Below are positions 43,717 through 54,087 of a DNA stretch of 64,000 nt, in pieces; the stretch's first letter is position 1, and each line of letters opens with the position of its first letter. A program made the position numbers and the translations under genes. This DNA is from Leptodontidium sp. MPI-SDFR-AT-0119 (lineage: Eukaryota > Ascomycota > Leotiomycetes > Helotiales > Leptodontidiaceae): contig JAHLEZ010000003.1 of assembly GCA_020726505.1 (NCBI GenBank), forward strand, positions 3,348,001 through 3,412,000. The letters are read 5' to 3'. The notes under the pieces were generated by a model, which worked only from the letters and a program-made list of their open reading frames with translations, did not search any database and had not been told where the DNA came from.

Positions 43717-44042
43717 AGGAGCGCATGAGAGATGTCAGCTTTTCCAATCTGGAGTGTTTTGAAAACTCTAGCGGCTCTTGCGTGGCGAGCTGGGTAAACG
43801 TCTTCGTGTTTAACCGGATCGTGGCGCCGTCCCAGCCGAGAGAGGCTCGATCGACAACGGTTGACAGCGAATGGGACGACGGCGTTCAGCTTAAGCTCAA
43901 AGCAAGCTCATCGCTAAGACAAGTGGGAGAATCCGGATAAATTGGACGTCTACGGTCTTGGGTACCGTCTGGTGACAAGGGATATGAAGTGACGGTTGAT
44001 GGAGTAGCCCGGGGAAGAAGATTTTCCTGATGGAACGAAGTC

Positions 44043-44048
44043 TATAAA
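44043..44048 (+). promoter_or_regulatory. TATA box of the sugar transporter
   Basis: TATAAA 94 bp upstream of the ATG at 44142, followed by a CT-rich leader. Confidence 0.5.
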
Positions 44049-44141
44049 TCCTACGGAGCTCCCCAGCTTTCAACTCCATCTTTTTCCAGAAGCATCCTTC
44101 TTCTGCTTGGAGCAAGTCAAACCTCCAGAAATTCGGTCAAC

Positions 44142-46176
44142 ATGCCTTTCTACACGGCTTCAAAGAAAACCTTCGAGGTGGGCGGAAAAGAGTTCCCTCG
44201 AATCACTTGGTACAAAGAACCAGGCATCCGAGGACTCTACGTTCTGTTGATGCTTGCTGTTCTCACATCTGCTACTAATGGTAAGTTGATTCTTCCATGT
44301 CGTCCCCACTATCTATAGGGCGAGCAAGAAAGTATCCACGGCCTGTGCTAATTACTGTGAATTAGGCTACGATGGATCCATGATGAATGGTCTCCAGACC
44401 CTCGATGAGTGGAAAGACTGTAAGACTATGACCTGACGCGAGAGTGGATTGTTCTGATTCATTTCTAGCATTCAATGATCCCGGACCTTCTACAAGAGGA
44501 TTGCTCAGTACGTATCATCGAGCCCTGGAATTCTCTGTGATCTCGGAATCTAGGATTTTATCCGTCGTTCCCAATCCCTTGAACATTAGGCCTTGGGGAT
44601 CATACATACTAATTTCATGATCAGATGCCATCATGTCCGTTGGATCGATCGTTGCTCTACCCATTACTCCCTATATTGCAGATATCGCCGGCCGACGTGT
44701 TGGTGTTATGACCGGATGCATCATTATGGTCATCGGAGTTGTGCTTCAATCCATTGGTGTCAACATCGCCATGTTCATTGCAGCTCGTTTCTTGATTGGA
44801 TTTGGAGTCGCCATTGCACATGGAGCTGCGCCTTTGTTGATCGCCGAGCTGGTCCATCCTCAACACAGAGCAATCTTCACTACCATCTACAATAGTACAT
44901 GGTATCTGGGCTCCATTGTTGCAGCATGGTTGACATACGGTACGTACCAATGTTGTTGTGTTCAAATGGAATCACTCGAAACTAACATTTTCAGGAACCA
45001 ACAAGATCCCCAGCGCCTGGTCTTGGAGAGTCCCTTCCATGGTCCAAGCAGCTCCCTCAATCATTCAATTGGTACACTAATCCCGCCTACATATGGGTAA
45101 ATTCCGGCTGGAAGCCATTATCTTTATAAGCTCGTTCTGACTCGTTCTGCAGATTGCCATTTGGCTTGTTCCAGAGTCCCCTCGTTATCTGATCTCTCGA
45201 GGTCACAACGAGAAAGCGCTACACGTCTTGGCTACAGCACACGCACACGGGGATATTCATGATGAATTGGTCCAAATCGAATACCACGAGATCCGCGAGA
45301 CTATCACTCTCGAGAAAGAATTTGAAGGCAACGGATGGCTTCAGCTTTTCAAGACCAAGGGCAATCGCCATCGACTCGTCATCCTCATCTCCCTCGGCTT
45401 CTTCTCTCAATGGTCTGGCAATGGTCTTGTCTCTTACTACATTGGCGATGTCCTGAAAGGAATTGGAATTACCAAATCCAAGGAACAGCTTGAGATCAAC
45501 GGCATTCTCCAGATTGTGAACTTCGCTGTGGCTCTCGGGATGTGTTTCATGATCGACAAATTCGGCCGCAGACCTCTCTTCCTCGTCGCCACTGGTGGTA
45601 TGCTGGTCTCTTTTTGTGCCTGGACCATCTGTGCCGCACGTTTCCATATCACGGAGGTGAAGTCAGCTGCCAACGCCGAAATCGCCTTTATCTTCATCTA
45701 TTACGTCTTCTACAACTGCGCCTGGTCTGGGTTACTTGTTGGATACGCCGTGGAGATCTTACCTTACAAGCTCCGTGCCAAGGCAAGTTTACTCTACATT
45801 CCACCCAGCTAGACCGTTGCTAACTTCAATGTAGGGACTGACTCTTATGTTCCTCGCTGTCGATCTCTCGCTGTTCTTCAACTCCTACGTCAATCCCGTG
45901 GCTCTCAAGGCACTCGGATGGAAATACTACATCGTCTACGACGTCTGGCTTGCATTCGAACTTCTCATCGTCTACCTCTTCTACATCGAGACCCAGAACA
46001 CAGCTCTCGAGGAGATCGTCAAGTACTTTGACGGTGAGGACGCACTTCTTGGTGGAAACCTTGCCACCGACAAGGCCAGGACTTTGCTCGTGGAGAACGG
46101 AATCGATACCAAGCTTCCAATCACCACCGAGCACCATGAAGTCGGCGAGAATGAAGAGAAGAGGACTGCGGTTTAG
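44142..46176 (+). CDS. MFS sugar porter (hexose/lactose permease-like)
   Basis: Plasma-membrane sugar/proton symporter with 12 helices. Seven exons: 44142-44280, 44366-44419, 44469-44507, 44625-44939, 44995-45071, 45153-45782 and 45835-46176, giving 531 residues, the usual family length. All joins keep frame. The last intron (45783-45834) is GC-AG with donor AAG|GCAAGT, and it is needed to give the conserved EILPYKLRAKGLTLM. Family motifs: YDGSMMNGLQ after helix 1, IADIAGRRVG (the D-R-x-GRR loop), ARFLIGFGVAIAHGAAPLLI with the ELVHPQHRA loop, VPESPRYL, MIDKFGRRPLF, and the ETQNTALEEI end. Substrate among hexoses, lactose or other sugars cannot be fixed. CreA-like sites upstream suggest carbon repression. 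Confidence 0.93.
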
Positions 46177-46792
46177 ATATTCCGGCTTCATGTTGATGGA
46201 GAGATAGGAGTGTTTGTAATGGCAGTGGTTTCTTAAAAAATTCTGGACAATAGAAAAGAAGAATATCATAATCTTTCTGCGAATCAGTTATCCACAAGTG
46301 GCAACTTTGATATTTGTATCCAGAATGTCATCAAAAGTGATCTGTGAGTTTATTGGTACCCAACAAACATAGGCACTTGCCTCTAGGGAGAACCGAAGCG
46401 AGGCCCCTATTTATACTGTACACGCGGCAATGCGGGGTAAGGGGGTCAACATGTCCTCCCCCTCTCTTTTATGCAGCAAAGCTACCAGTGGTATGTCTCA
46501 AAATTGATATTCCATAACAGAAGGTGCTTCTTCTGGCTGAGCGATGCTGCAACCACGAACCCTGCCTCCCATGGGTCACAGATAGCTCGGAGAAGGAACT
46601 TTGGTCTTGTTAAAATACCATGACATACGTTTTGGGACGGTTCTTGATCATGTCATTCAATCTTAACAACTGTCTCTTTTTGGATTCCCAAGCTATCTTG
46701 TCTTTAGGAGACCGGTCCTGTGTTTATGTTGTCCTGCCTCCTCCTCCCTCTCTTATTCCGGCTTCCTAGCATATATTGTGTATCTACTGTCG
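46177..46792. other. Intergenic, no gene recognised
   Basis: 3' flank of the sugar transporter and spacer without coding signal. Confidence 0.5.
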
Positions 46793-47026
46793 TCAATAAC
46801 TTCCCCGATAGTGACCGGAAAGTACTGACATGGGCCAATAAGCATGAAACCTCGTATCTTTCATGTCCTTCCTCACATCCACAAGAAAGACTTCAAGCTG
46901 ATCCGGCGTCCACCCAAACACCCTCGTAAACAGCGCCATCGAAATCCCCGACAACCCGGACGTGAAGTTGTCACAGTTCCACATCCCCATCTCCTTGTAC
47001 TTGGGATCTTTCGGCAAATTAGTCAA
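46793..47026 (-). pseudogene. C-terminal remnant of a LaeA/UMTA-like methyltransferase
   Basis: A 77-codon frame encodes the typical tail of fungal SAM-dependent methyltransferases of the LaeA/UMTA group: LPKDPKYKEMGMW, SGLSGISMALFTRVFGWTP, LVDVRKDMKDTRFHAYWPMS. The SAM-binding core is missing. Upstream on the same strand there is no acceptor that would join it to another exon, and stops lie close by. It is best read as the surviving end of a deleted gene. Confidence 0.6.
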
Positions 47027-48062
47027 TGAAATTCACAAGAATTTTAGGATCTTAATTCATAGGTACAGTACACACTTCAGCTTCCAGATTTGGCGGTGAA
47101 GAATCATGTGAATGTCCAGCCATGTTTTCACATAGTTGTACAACCTCAGCCCGGTGGTAGAATTATTATCGAACTTTAAACTAGTGAGGTACTCAAAAAC
47201 GAAATTAAGATAATTTCAAAGCAAAGTCACTGTATACATAGAATACAGGTTCAAGAAGCCCCACCAACATCTATATCCCCCACCACCTTCCCTTCCAGCT
47301 CAAAATCGATGAGCGTGGGGTGACCAACAAACTCCGCTCTAGATGGAGACTTCAGCTGCAGTAATGGCCTCATTATCGTTGTAATACTTTGCGCCACCCA
47401 ATCCTTCCGCTTCGGTACCACACAAAATATTACATTCCAAGGAATGATACTGCACCTCTGGGTGCATATCGCCGAATCGCGTGGCTTTGGGGGATGTGTT
47501 GGATCGGAGATATATGCACGCGGAATAATGCTTTTGCTTCGGCCAGGCGCCATGATTCTGAATGGGGGTCAAGATGGCGTGTGATCTTGGTGCAGCTTGT
47601 TCAATGGGTTTCTATGAGTTGAAGGAGATACCCTGGATCATTGGAGTCTTCAAGTTATTGTGGGAGGGACGAAGCCCAATAACCACAGAACAAGAGAGGT
47701 AGCATGTAGTGAGGTACGGGAGAGATTCTAGGTTAGGAAATCGCGAATTGATCAAATCTAAAGATGTTACATATCTGAAGAGTATAAAAAATCGAAGGAG
47801 AGGAGAAGAAAAAAGTGTATTAGATAAAATTCTATAATAGTGCTGTGTTGTTGGGTAGTTTTCAAGTGTTGTCCTCTTATGTGTGGAGAGAGTCTATCCG
47901 GTTAGGTGACAAAGAACCGGCTGAGGGTCTTCCCCACCACATTACTTTGGCAATGAACGTATTGATTCCCCCTCAGTCTCTATATCAGAGACATTTCTTT
48001 TTCTGAGTTCTTGGTACATGCTGTGCCCATTACTGCCGCATCCTTGACAGCCTAAAACAAAC
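47027..48062. other. Intergenic, no intact gene
   Basis: Two overlapping minus-strand frames (47251-47572, up to 100 codons) look mildly coding-like but match nothing known to me; they may be more remnant of a deleted gene. The remainder is AT-rich. Confidence 0.45.
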
Positions 48063-50009
48063 TCACGCCAACCTCTTTTGCAAACACTCTCCAAAGTTCT
48101 TAGGTCGTTGGCCGGCTCCTGCGCTTAGCCGGGTCTCGGCAATGCACAACTCCCTTGCAGTCTTTAACCGCGCCTCTACATCCCGATTCTTGTATTGCAG
48201 CCGATCATGAGCATCAATCATGTTCTTCAGAACCGGCCTCAGACCTTCAAAGCTGCCCCTCAACTGCTTCCAGTCATTCCAGTTCTGCCAGGCTCCTCGC
48301 CATCCTTTGTCTGCATAAGACTCGAACTGCTTCAACCCATTCATGACCCGCGCGATATCAACCTTCCATGTATTCAGAGCGTCTCTGGCTTCGGAAAAGA
48401 GCCTGAATGCAATGCCGTGGAGTTCAATGATTTGGCTGAGGTTGAAGTCTTTGTTGATAAGGTCGGCTCGCTTTTCGTTCAGTCCTGTGCCGAATCCAAT
48501 CCACTGTTTCCAACTCTCCCAACTCCTATCTTCCATTTCCATGATCTTCATTTGTATCCTGATTGAGTTCTCGCTCTTGACATGGAGGACTCGGATTTCG
48601 CGGAAATTCTTTTCGGCCACCCCGCACAGGACCTTCCCATGGTCTGCAGTCTGGAGGAGAATATTCATCTCCTCGTTCAAAACCTCCAGGAATTCCCGCA
48701 GAGCACGAACGGCTTGAACACGATCCTCGACAACCTGATTCATATGTTGCTTGTTTCCCGGCACATGAGTAAGCAGGAAGTCGCAGAACGGGTCAAGGGC
48801 CGGTGAGTCGAGATCCTTAAAGCAAACATCTATGAGGATCGTTGTCGCTACCAGAGATCCGCAAATCAAGCTTGATTTGCGATGAGTTCTGGTCAACCCC
48901 AAATCGAGCCCTATGATGGATGCACATCCCCACGACGCGTAAGACAGAAACGAGAAGTCTAAGGGGCCGTTGACAACTGCCATTCTTTCAAGTACTGTTT
49001 CGAGGAGGGTTTCAAACTGCCCCATCATGGTGTCTGCTCCAACATTGTATTCCCGAGTGACATCTGTCAGTTCTTCCAGCCCCTCTTCTAGCAAAGTGTA
49101 TGCAGTGGCCAAACGGTCCTTGAATTCGAGGGTCGAGGCAGAGATGATGTCTGCAGCGCCGATGATGTTGGCTCGCGAGATTTGAAGGAATTGAGGAATG
49201 GTGGATAGGTTTGCGGCGATGTCCGATATCCGCATTGCCTGCCTTGCTGCCATAGAGACCCCCTCGTCCAGTGGCATAGATGGGAGACCGACGTCACGAG
49301 GTGGGGGTGAGGGAGGGGACTGGAGGTTCGTCCTGATCCAAACCCGAATCGGATTCAGCACAGAACTCATTGGTTCTGTCCAAATCTCCATGAGGGGCCA
49401 TATTGTGATGCCAAGGAGGGACTTGAGCACCATGATAGCCGCATAGAAAACAACCCAAACCACAACCAGCGCTAGTACAGAACGAATTCCCCATCGGACG
49501 ATCATCTCGCTCTTGTACAGATCAGCCAACACCACCCAAGACAGTTGCAAAAATTGCAGGCAAGTGGTGATTGCTGCCCAGCACTTCTCTGCTATGGTCG
49601 TCCGGAAAATCTCTCTGCCTTGGTCCTTTGCTGGAATTGTGGAAATGAAAGCAATATTCTCCCAGTCGGAGACCAGCCCAACCTCGTCGACGATGATGTC
49701 CGCAGCACTAGCTCCTCGAATGCCTTCAACACTCATTTCTAGAAGCCGGGCCAGGCAGAACTCGATTGGTTGGCGTTCTTCTCTCGCGCAGTCAGAGACT
49801 AGGTGGGTGTTGGAATCATGTCGGCTGGGATCAGGAAAGGTTGCCAGAATAGTACTGCGAGCTTTGTGATACGCAAGTAGGATCTCTTGGTGATTTTTCT
49901 CGAACTTGAGACACAGGCTTGCGAAATCATAGGGCCCAGGGCTGGCCTGGGGGAAATCCAGCAATTGCTGCCATTGAGACATGATGTTATGTTCGTGGAT
50001 GTTCTGCAT
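48063..50009 (-). CDS. Large membrane protein of unknown family (648 aa)
   Basis: Intronless. ATG 50009 or, nine codons on, ATG 49982; a TTTAAATA-like box lies about 45 bp upstream on the minus strand, leaving only a short leader, so the second start is possible. The N-terminal about 180 residues are soluble and helical. A strong hydrophobic segment is at about 190-215 (SVLALVVVWVVFYAAIMVL) and further hydrophobic stretches at about 375-410 (WGCASIIGLDLGL; LICGSLVATTILIDVCF). The C-terminal 230 residues are charged and predicted helical or coiled coil. A Pro-rich linker (SPPSPPPRD) follows the first membrane segment. The architecture resembles fungal helical membrane proteins neighbouring HET/NLR-type genes, but I recognise no domain. 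Confidence 0.75.
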   Translation of the reverse strand: MQNIHEHNIMSQWQQLLDFPQASPGPYDFASLCLKFEKNHQEILLAYHKARSTILATFPDPSRHDSNTHLVSDCAREERQPIEFCLARLLEMSVEGIRGASAADIIVDEVGLVSDWENIAFISTIPAKDQGREIFRTTIAEKCWAAITTCLQFLQLSWVVLADLYKSEMIVRWGIRSVLALVVVWVVFYAAIMVLKSLLGITIWPLMEIWTEPMSSVLNPIRVWIRTNLQSPPSPPPRDVGLPSMPLDEGVSMAARQAMRISDIAANLSTIPQFLQISRANIIGAADIISASTLEFKDRLATAYTLLEEGLEELTDVTREYNVGADTMMGQFETLLETVLERMAVVNGPLDFSFLSYASWGCASIIGLDLGLTRTHRKSSLICGSLVATTILIDVCFKDLDSPALDPFCDFLLTHVPGNKQHMNQVVEDRVQAVRALREFLEVLNEEMNILLQTADHGKVLCGVAEKNFREIRVLHVKSENSIRIQMKIMEMEDRSWESWKQWIGFGTGLNEKRADLINKDFNLSQIIELHGIAFRLFSEARDALNTWKVDIARVMNGLKQFESYADKGWRGAWQNWNDWKQLRGSFEGLRPVLKNMIDAHDRLQYKNRDVEARLKTARELCIAETRLSAGAGQRPKNFGECLQKRLA

Positions 50010-51732
50010 GTGCTTAAAAGAAGAGAGGAGAAAGTCTGGATGGATGCGTATTTAAAGAGATGTGTTCTTTGTTACGCTGGCTCTTCGCTGCATAGGAATC
50101 TGCGTGTCTTTGAATGCTGCATGTTGAGAAACACGAACAAAGGCCCAAAGGCACACCGCTTTCTGCTGGATAACCAGAGTCACTTCTGCTGCCATCGGGA
50201 AGCTACTTATTCGGGCAAGTGCATCCAATACATCAAGCAGACGTAGCCTTTAATGCGGCATTTGCATTCAGAGGAACCACCTGCACTACTGCTAAGAAGT
50301 TGCACTTCCCGACTGCTCCCTTGATGTCTTTCTTGGAAGAGACATTGAACTCCGCTGGGTGACTTTTGATGCGCTGTGCCACCTTCTTCAAAATAACTAC
50401 CCCTTGATTAGGATGCTCCTCGTTTGATGCTCCATCCCGATGTTTCGGGATGAATTCCAACTGCCCAATCAGCACAGTCCTGAACCTAGATCCCTAGGTA
50501 ACAGTATGAGCGAAACTTGATGCTCAGTAAATAAATAGCCAGAGCTTTAGCATGACTGAATATACTATAACTTTACATCATTGCGAAGATAGGTTGATTA
50601 AAAAAAATTACTGGGTGCGAGAGCTCAATCTGCACATTCCTTTGATTCCATAACTCCAGGGCGAGCCACTTTTTCGGAAAGGGGGGCGGGAGTACGTGCT
50701 GAGCGGGAAAAGCCACGTTCGATTCAGAAATTAGACCTCAGCTCCCGAGTCATATCAGGGAAGAAGATTGATTTGATGTGTCTGAGGGGAACTCCCGGGC
50801 CGGGAGGAGGAGTAATTCAGGAAGTGCGCTGACACGCGAATTTTGAAAACGCAGCAGCTAAGTGGGCTCCAGGCAGTGTACCTGGGCCATAGTTTATCTT
50901 CACCAAAAATTGTCCAATTTTGACGGATAATGGCCTAAAATGATGACAATAATCAAAGCTTTCTTTTGGCTGACTGGAGAATCCTCGTGGTTGCGCGGCT
51001 GCTATAAAATAATTAACATAATATTCGTGATTGATATCCATCCCTTGGCGAGTAACTGTAAGCTATGCCTGCCAAAGATCCGATCATGTGATTGTTCGAC
51101 GAGTTGTCAAAATGTTCGTGAGGTCTCACCGACTTTTGGGGAAGGCTAGAAAGAATGTTTCACGTTACCCACTTCTCGTAGTTTGGCTTCCTATGGGGTC
51201 ACTATGGACTTTGCTTTTTGGAACTCTGGCGAAAATGTGCCTGTTGCTTGACTGGGTTCTGCTGTTCTGACTCTTGAGAGAAATCGCTCTGGGAGGGGAA
51301 ATGAGCTGCGTTATCGAAATTCTGCTATCGCATGATGGATAATGGCGGATATTTGGACTTTCATAAACCCATACTTGTATGAAATGGGCCCTGTTTTGCT
51401 TCGTACACCAGTCAAAATGAGTGAAAAGAAAACATCGCAGGAAATTACATGACGCGAACATTAAAAGAGTAGAATCGTTCGCCCTTGAAGTTCTATTTCC
51501 AATCTGTAAAGAATAAATCAATTCCGTCATAGGCTAGGGCCATCATCTCCGTCTTGAAAGCGGTGAATGGGAAGTCCTAGCCGAGAGGGTGAGATACAAA
51601 ATTATATCTTCGCCTCGATGAAGCTTTCTTCCTCTCATACCAGAAGCTGCGCTCATCGAAAACCAAGCACAAACACAAACTCAATTACACACAACCACAA
51701 TTTCAAACCGAAATCAAATACCAATCGCAACA
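50010..51732. other. Intergenic between divergent genes
   Basis: 1.7 kb AT-rich spacer with promoters at both ends; short motif-free frames. Confidence 0.5.
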
Positions 51733-52266
51733 ATGCAGTCATTCAACTTCGTCACTGTCCTCCTCGTGGCATTGTCCGCCTTCACCATCGCTCACAATGG
51801 AGAGGAATACGCTCTACCCACCGCCATCGGTGTCTCTGTCCTGAGCAACTCATTTAGTGCCACTGGCACAGTTATGATCTGGCAAGGTGTCAATTCCACC
51901 ATTTCCTCTACCCTCCAGCCAAACCCAACCGGTTCCGTCTTGTCCTCCGCCGTCTCCTTCACCGATTCTATCTTGACGGATTCCCTGGCCAACCCAACTC
52001 CTGCTACGTCCTCAATGGCCGTCTCTATCGCCACCCCAACCACCCCATTAACTTCAACTGTTATTTTGGCTTCACCAACTAGCGTCTCTTCGTCAACTGC
52101 GACTTTGGTTTCTCCAACCAACGTCTCCTCCACGGTTTCCCTCACCCCGTCTTCGTCTTCGGCGACCACTGTCTCGACTACGACTGCTGCCGGTGCGGCT
52201 CCAGCAATGGGTGTCGGATTGGGCGGGTTGCTGGGTGTAGCTGCTTATGTTCTGGCAGCTTTGTGA
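51733..52266 (+). CDS. Ser/Thr-rich GPI-anchor-type cell wall protein
   Basis: Intronless coding region, 177 residues. Signal peptide MQSFNFVTVLLVALSAFTIA, then a short globular part and a Ser/Thr/Pro-rich region with imperfect repeats (LASPTSVSSSTATLVSPTNV). The end is a GPI-attachment signal: small residues AAGAAPAMG, then a hydrophobic stretch ending AAYVLAAL. Such proteins are processed, attached to GPI and often cross-linked to wall glucan. The 3' flank holds an intron-like unit (about 52280-52334, GTAGGT..CTAAC..TTATAG) that may be spliced in the 3' UTR. Confidence 0.82.
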   Translation: MQSFNFVTVLLVALSAFTIAHNGEEYALPTAIGVSVLSNSFSATGTVMIWQGVNSTISSTLQPNPTGSVLSSAVSFTDSILTDSLANPTPATSSMAVSIATPTTPLTSTVILASPTSVSSSTATLVSPTNVSSTVSLTPSSSSATTVSTTTAAGAAPAMGVGLGGLLGVAAYVLAAL

Positions 52267-53478
52267 TTGCATTTCTCGTAGGTTTCTCTTCAGAACTACC
52301 AGAATTCCAATAGCTAACTACCTCTGCGTTATAGATACCTTCCCATCCACGAGATCCCGCGCCCCCAATCAGTCAAAATGAATATGGAGGGACCAAAAGC
52401 TCTCAGCGGTCAAAAGGTCAACCAGTGTAAGCTAGATCGCATAGGATGGCACGGACTTTGAGTTTTCTTCCCGGGCTTTTGGACCTTGGTACAGGTGAAT
52501 GGTCAACTCTCCGATGACGGGCTTAGGATAGAGAGCTTCATCAAGAAGAAACCTAATATTCGAAACACTCAGAGCGAACGTTTCTGCGGTTCTGCCAAAC
52601 TAGATAGCTGAATTCCACAGGAATGGCTATCTGACAACTGTTTCACTACCCCCCGTGACACATGACTAATGTGACATCAAGCCTGCTCTCTTGAAGGAGG
52701 AAACACAACAAAGAGACACGAAATTGAACTCATTTCATGTAAAGTAAGAAACATATTTCTCGCATCCCTGCATCATTGTGGTGAGGCTATGAGGCTTCGC
52801 CAAGCTCAAAGGTCAAGACTTCGCGCTGACTTCATGAATCATACCTTAGCACCTCAGAAAGGAATCTAGAAAAGTAAATTCTGGTTATTCTTCACGACGG
52901 AATAACTGCAGATAAGACAGTAACCATCAATTCGAGGGGGTTTTCTCTTGGCATATTCCTGCTTGCCCGGCCGTCGTCTGCTTGAATCTTTTGCCAAGAA
53001 TTTAGCCGAGGAGCCCCATTTTCTTGCCCTCCGTCAAGGTGGCGAAGAGGGAGGGGATAAGTAGGCTGACATAGTAAGATAATATTACCATATGATCTAA
53101 ACATATGATTTAGCGAGGCTCCAGAGATCTCAAGATAATAATGTGGCAGAGAATACAGAACATGATTTGGCACTGAAGATGGAAGTAAACAAGTCCCCCA
53201 TTAGAAATTTTCGAGAATATATTCGGCACATGGCTCTTACCACGAGACTAACCGGCTCAGTTGCTACCAGAACATTAAAACCTCAGCACTGGTTGCCAAC
53301 AAGGAATTTTTTTTTTTTTTTTTCAAACCCACCCTTCCTGAAATCCGTACTTGCACAGATAGCGATGCATCAGCCTCTGCGACCAGTGACGTAGCTAGAC
53401 TTCCAAGAATACTCTCAAATCACCATTTTCCCAAGCCACATCCTCCCCTGTTCTCGCGTTAGCTTCGTTTCATGAGTA
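52267..53478. other. Intergenic, includes a poly-T tract
   Basis: 3' flank of the GPI-type protein, spacer, then a T17 run (53307-53323). No gene recognised. Confidence 0.5.
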
Positions 53479-54087
53479 TCAAATACAGAGCAAGAATAGT
53501 ACCCGCGCCTGCAAAGTCGTTTCTGGTTTGGCACTGGTATGCTACCGTACTAATACTATACGCTACATCTCGACTTTATACCGCATTAGATAGATTTTTA
53601 CACATGTATTTTTTCTCTCAAGAGATGCGTACCAGTAGGATGCAGCATTTTCACTAGGCCCTGTATTGCCTATTCTCACGCGACAGCCAGAAACGCTACA
53701 CACTGTGATCCCTCCCCCTTCAGTGTAATGTCCATTGGCAGCGCAGGCAGTAGTTCCAAAATTGTTTAGATAGTTGTAGCAGGCAACAGCTGCAGGAATA
53801 GATCATTGGAATGAAGCTGGTAGGCATTTCGGTGATCTTTTTGCCAACGGAAAATTTGACTTGCTGAATCTTGGCTCTGCTTGTTAGCTTGTCGTTGTTT
53901 CCTGCATTGATGATAGAAGGGATTTACCTGGTGGATCTGGCATAGCAAAGAGCTCGGCAGAGGTAATGTTCAACGAAGCGAGACTTGGAAGTCCAGGGCC
54001 TGGGACGACTTCATCTACCATGGTAGGCAGTGTTGCAACTTGAGTGAGAAAGAGGAGCCACACTGGCAGCAGATTGATTTTGTACAT
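53479..54087 (-). CDS. Small secreted cysteine-containing protein (proposed exon model)
   Basis: Proposed exons 54087-53928, 53789-53633 and 53533-53479, giving 123 residues. ATG 54087 is chosen because MYKINLLPVWLLFLTQVATL forms a signal peptide. Intron 1 (GTAAAT..CTGCAG, 138 bp) is long but skips a TGA and joins to VACYNYLNNFGTTACAANGH. Intron 2 (GTACGC..ACCAG, 99 bp) restores a C-terminal segment with another Cys. The arrangement C..YLxxxGTxxC..C..C..SYC resembles a small fungal secreted family whose members end with VLWxxDNC-like segments. A two-intron alternative for intron 1 exists. The first exon is the firmest part. Confidence 0.45.

Larger units (their letters stand above)
41510..44141. 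other. Long spacer with short remnants and a poly-G tract
   Basis: 2.6 kb without a convincing gene. Holds a G19 run (41740-41758). Around 42450-42740 degenerate segments appear related to each other (for example SARRLLDIRVFDRC near 42510 and PARRLLHLLSFDGS near 42662), suggesting a dead repeat-containing gene. The last 500 bp form the sugar transporter promoter. Confidence 0.45.
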
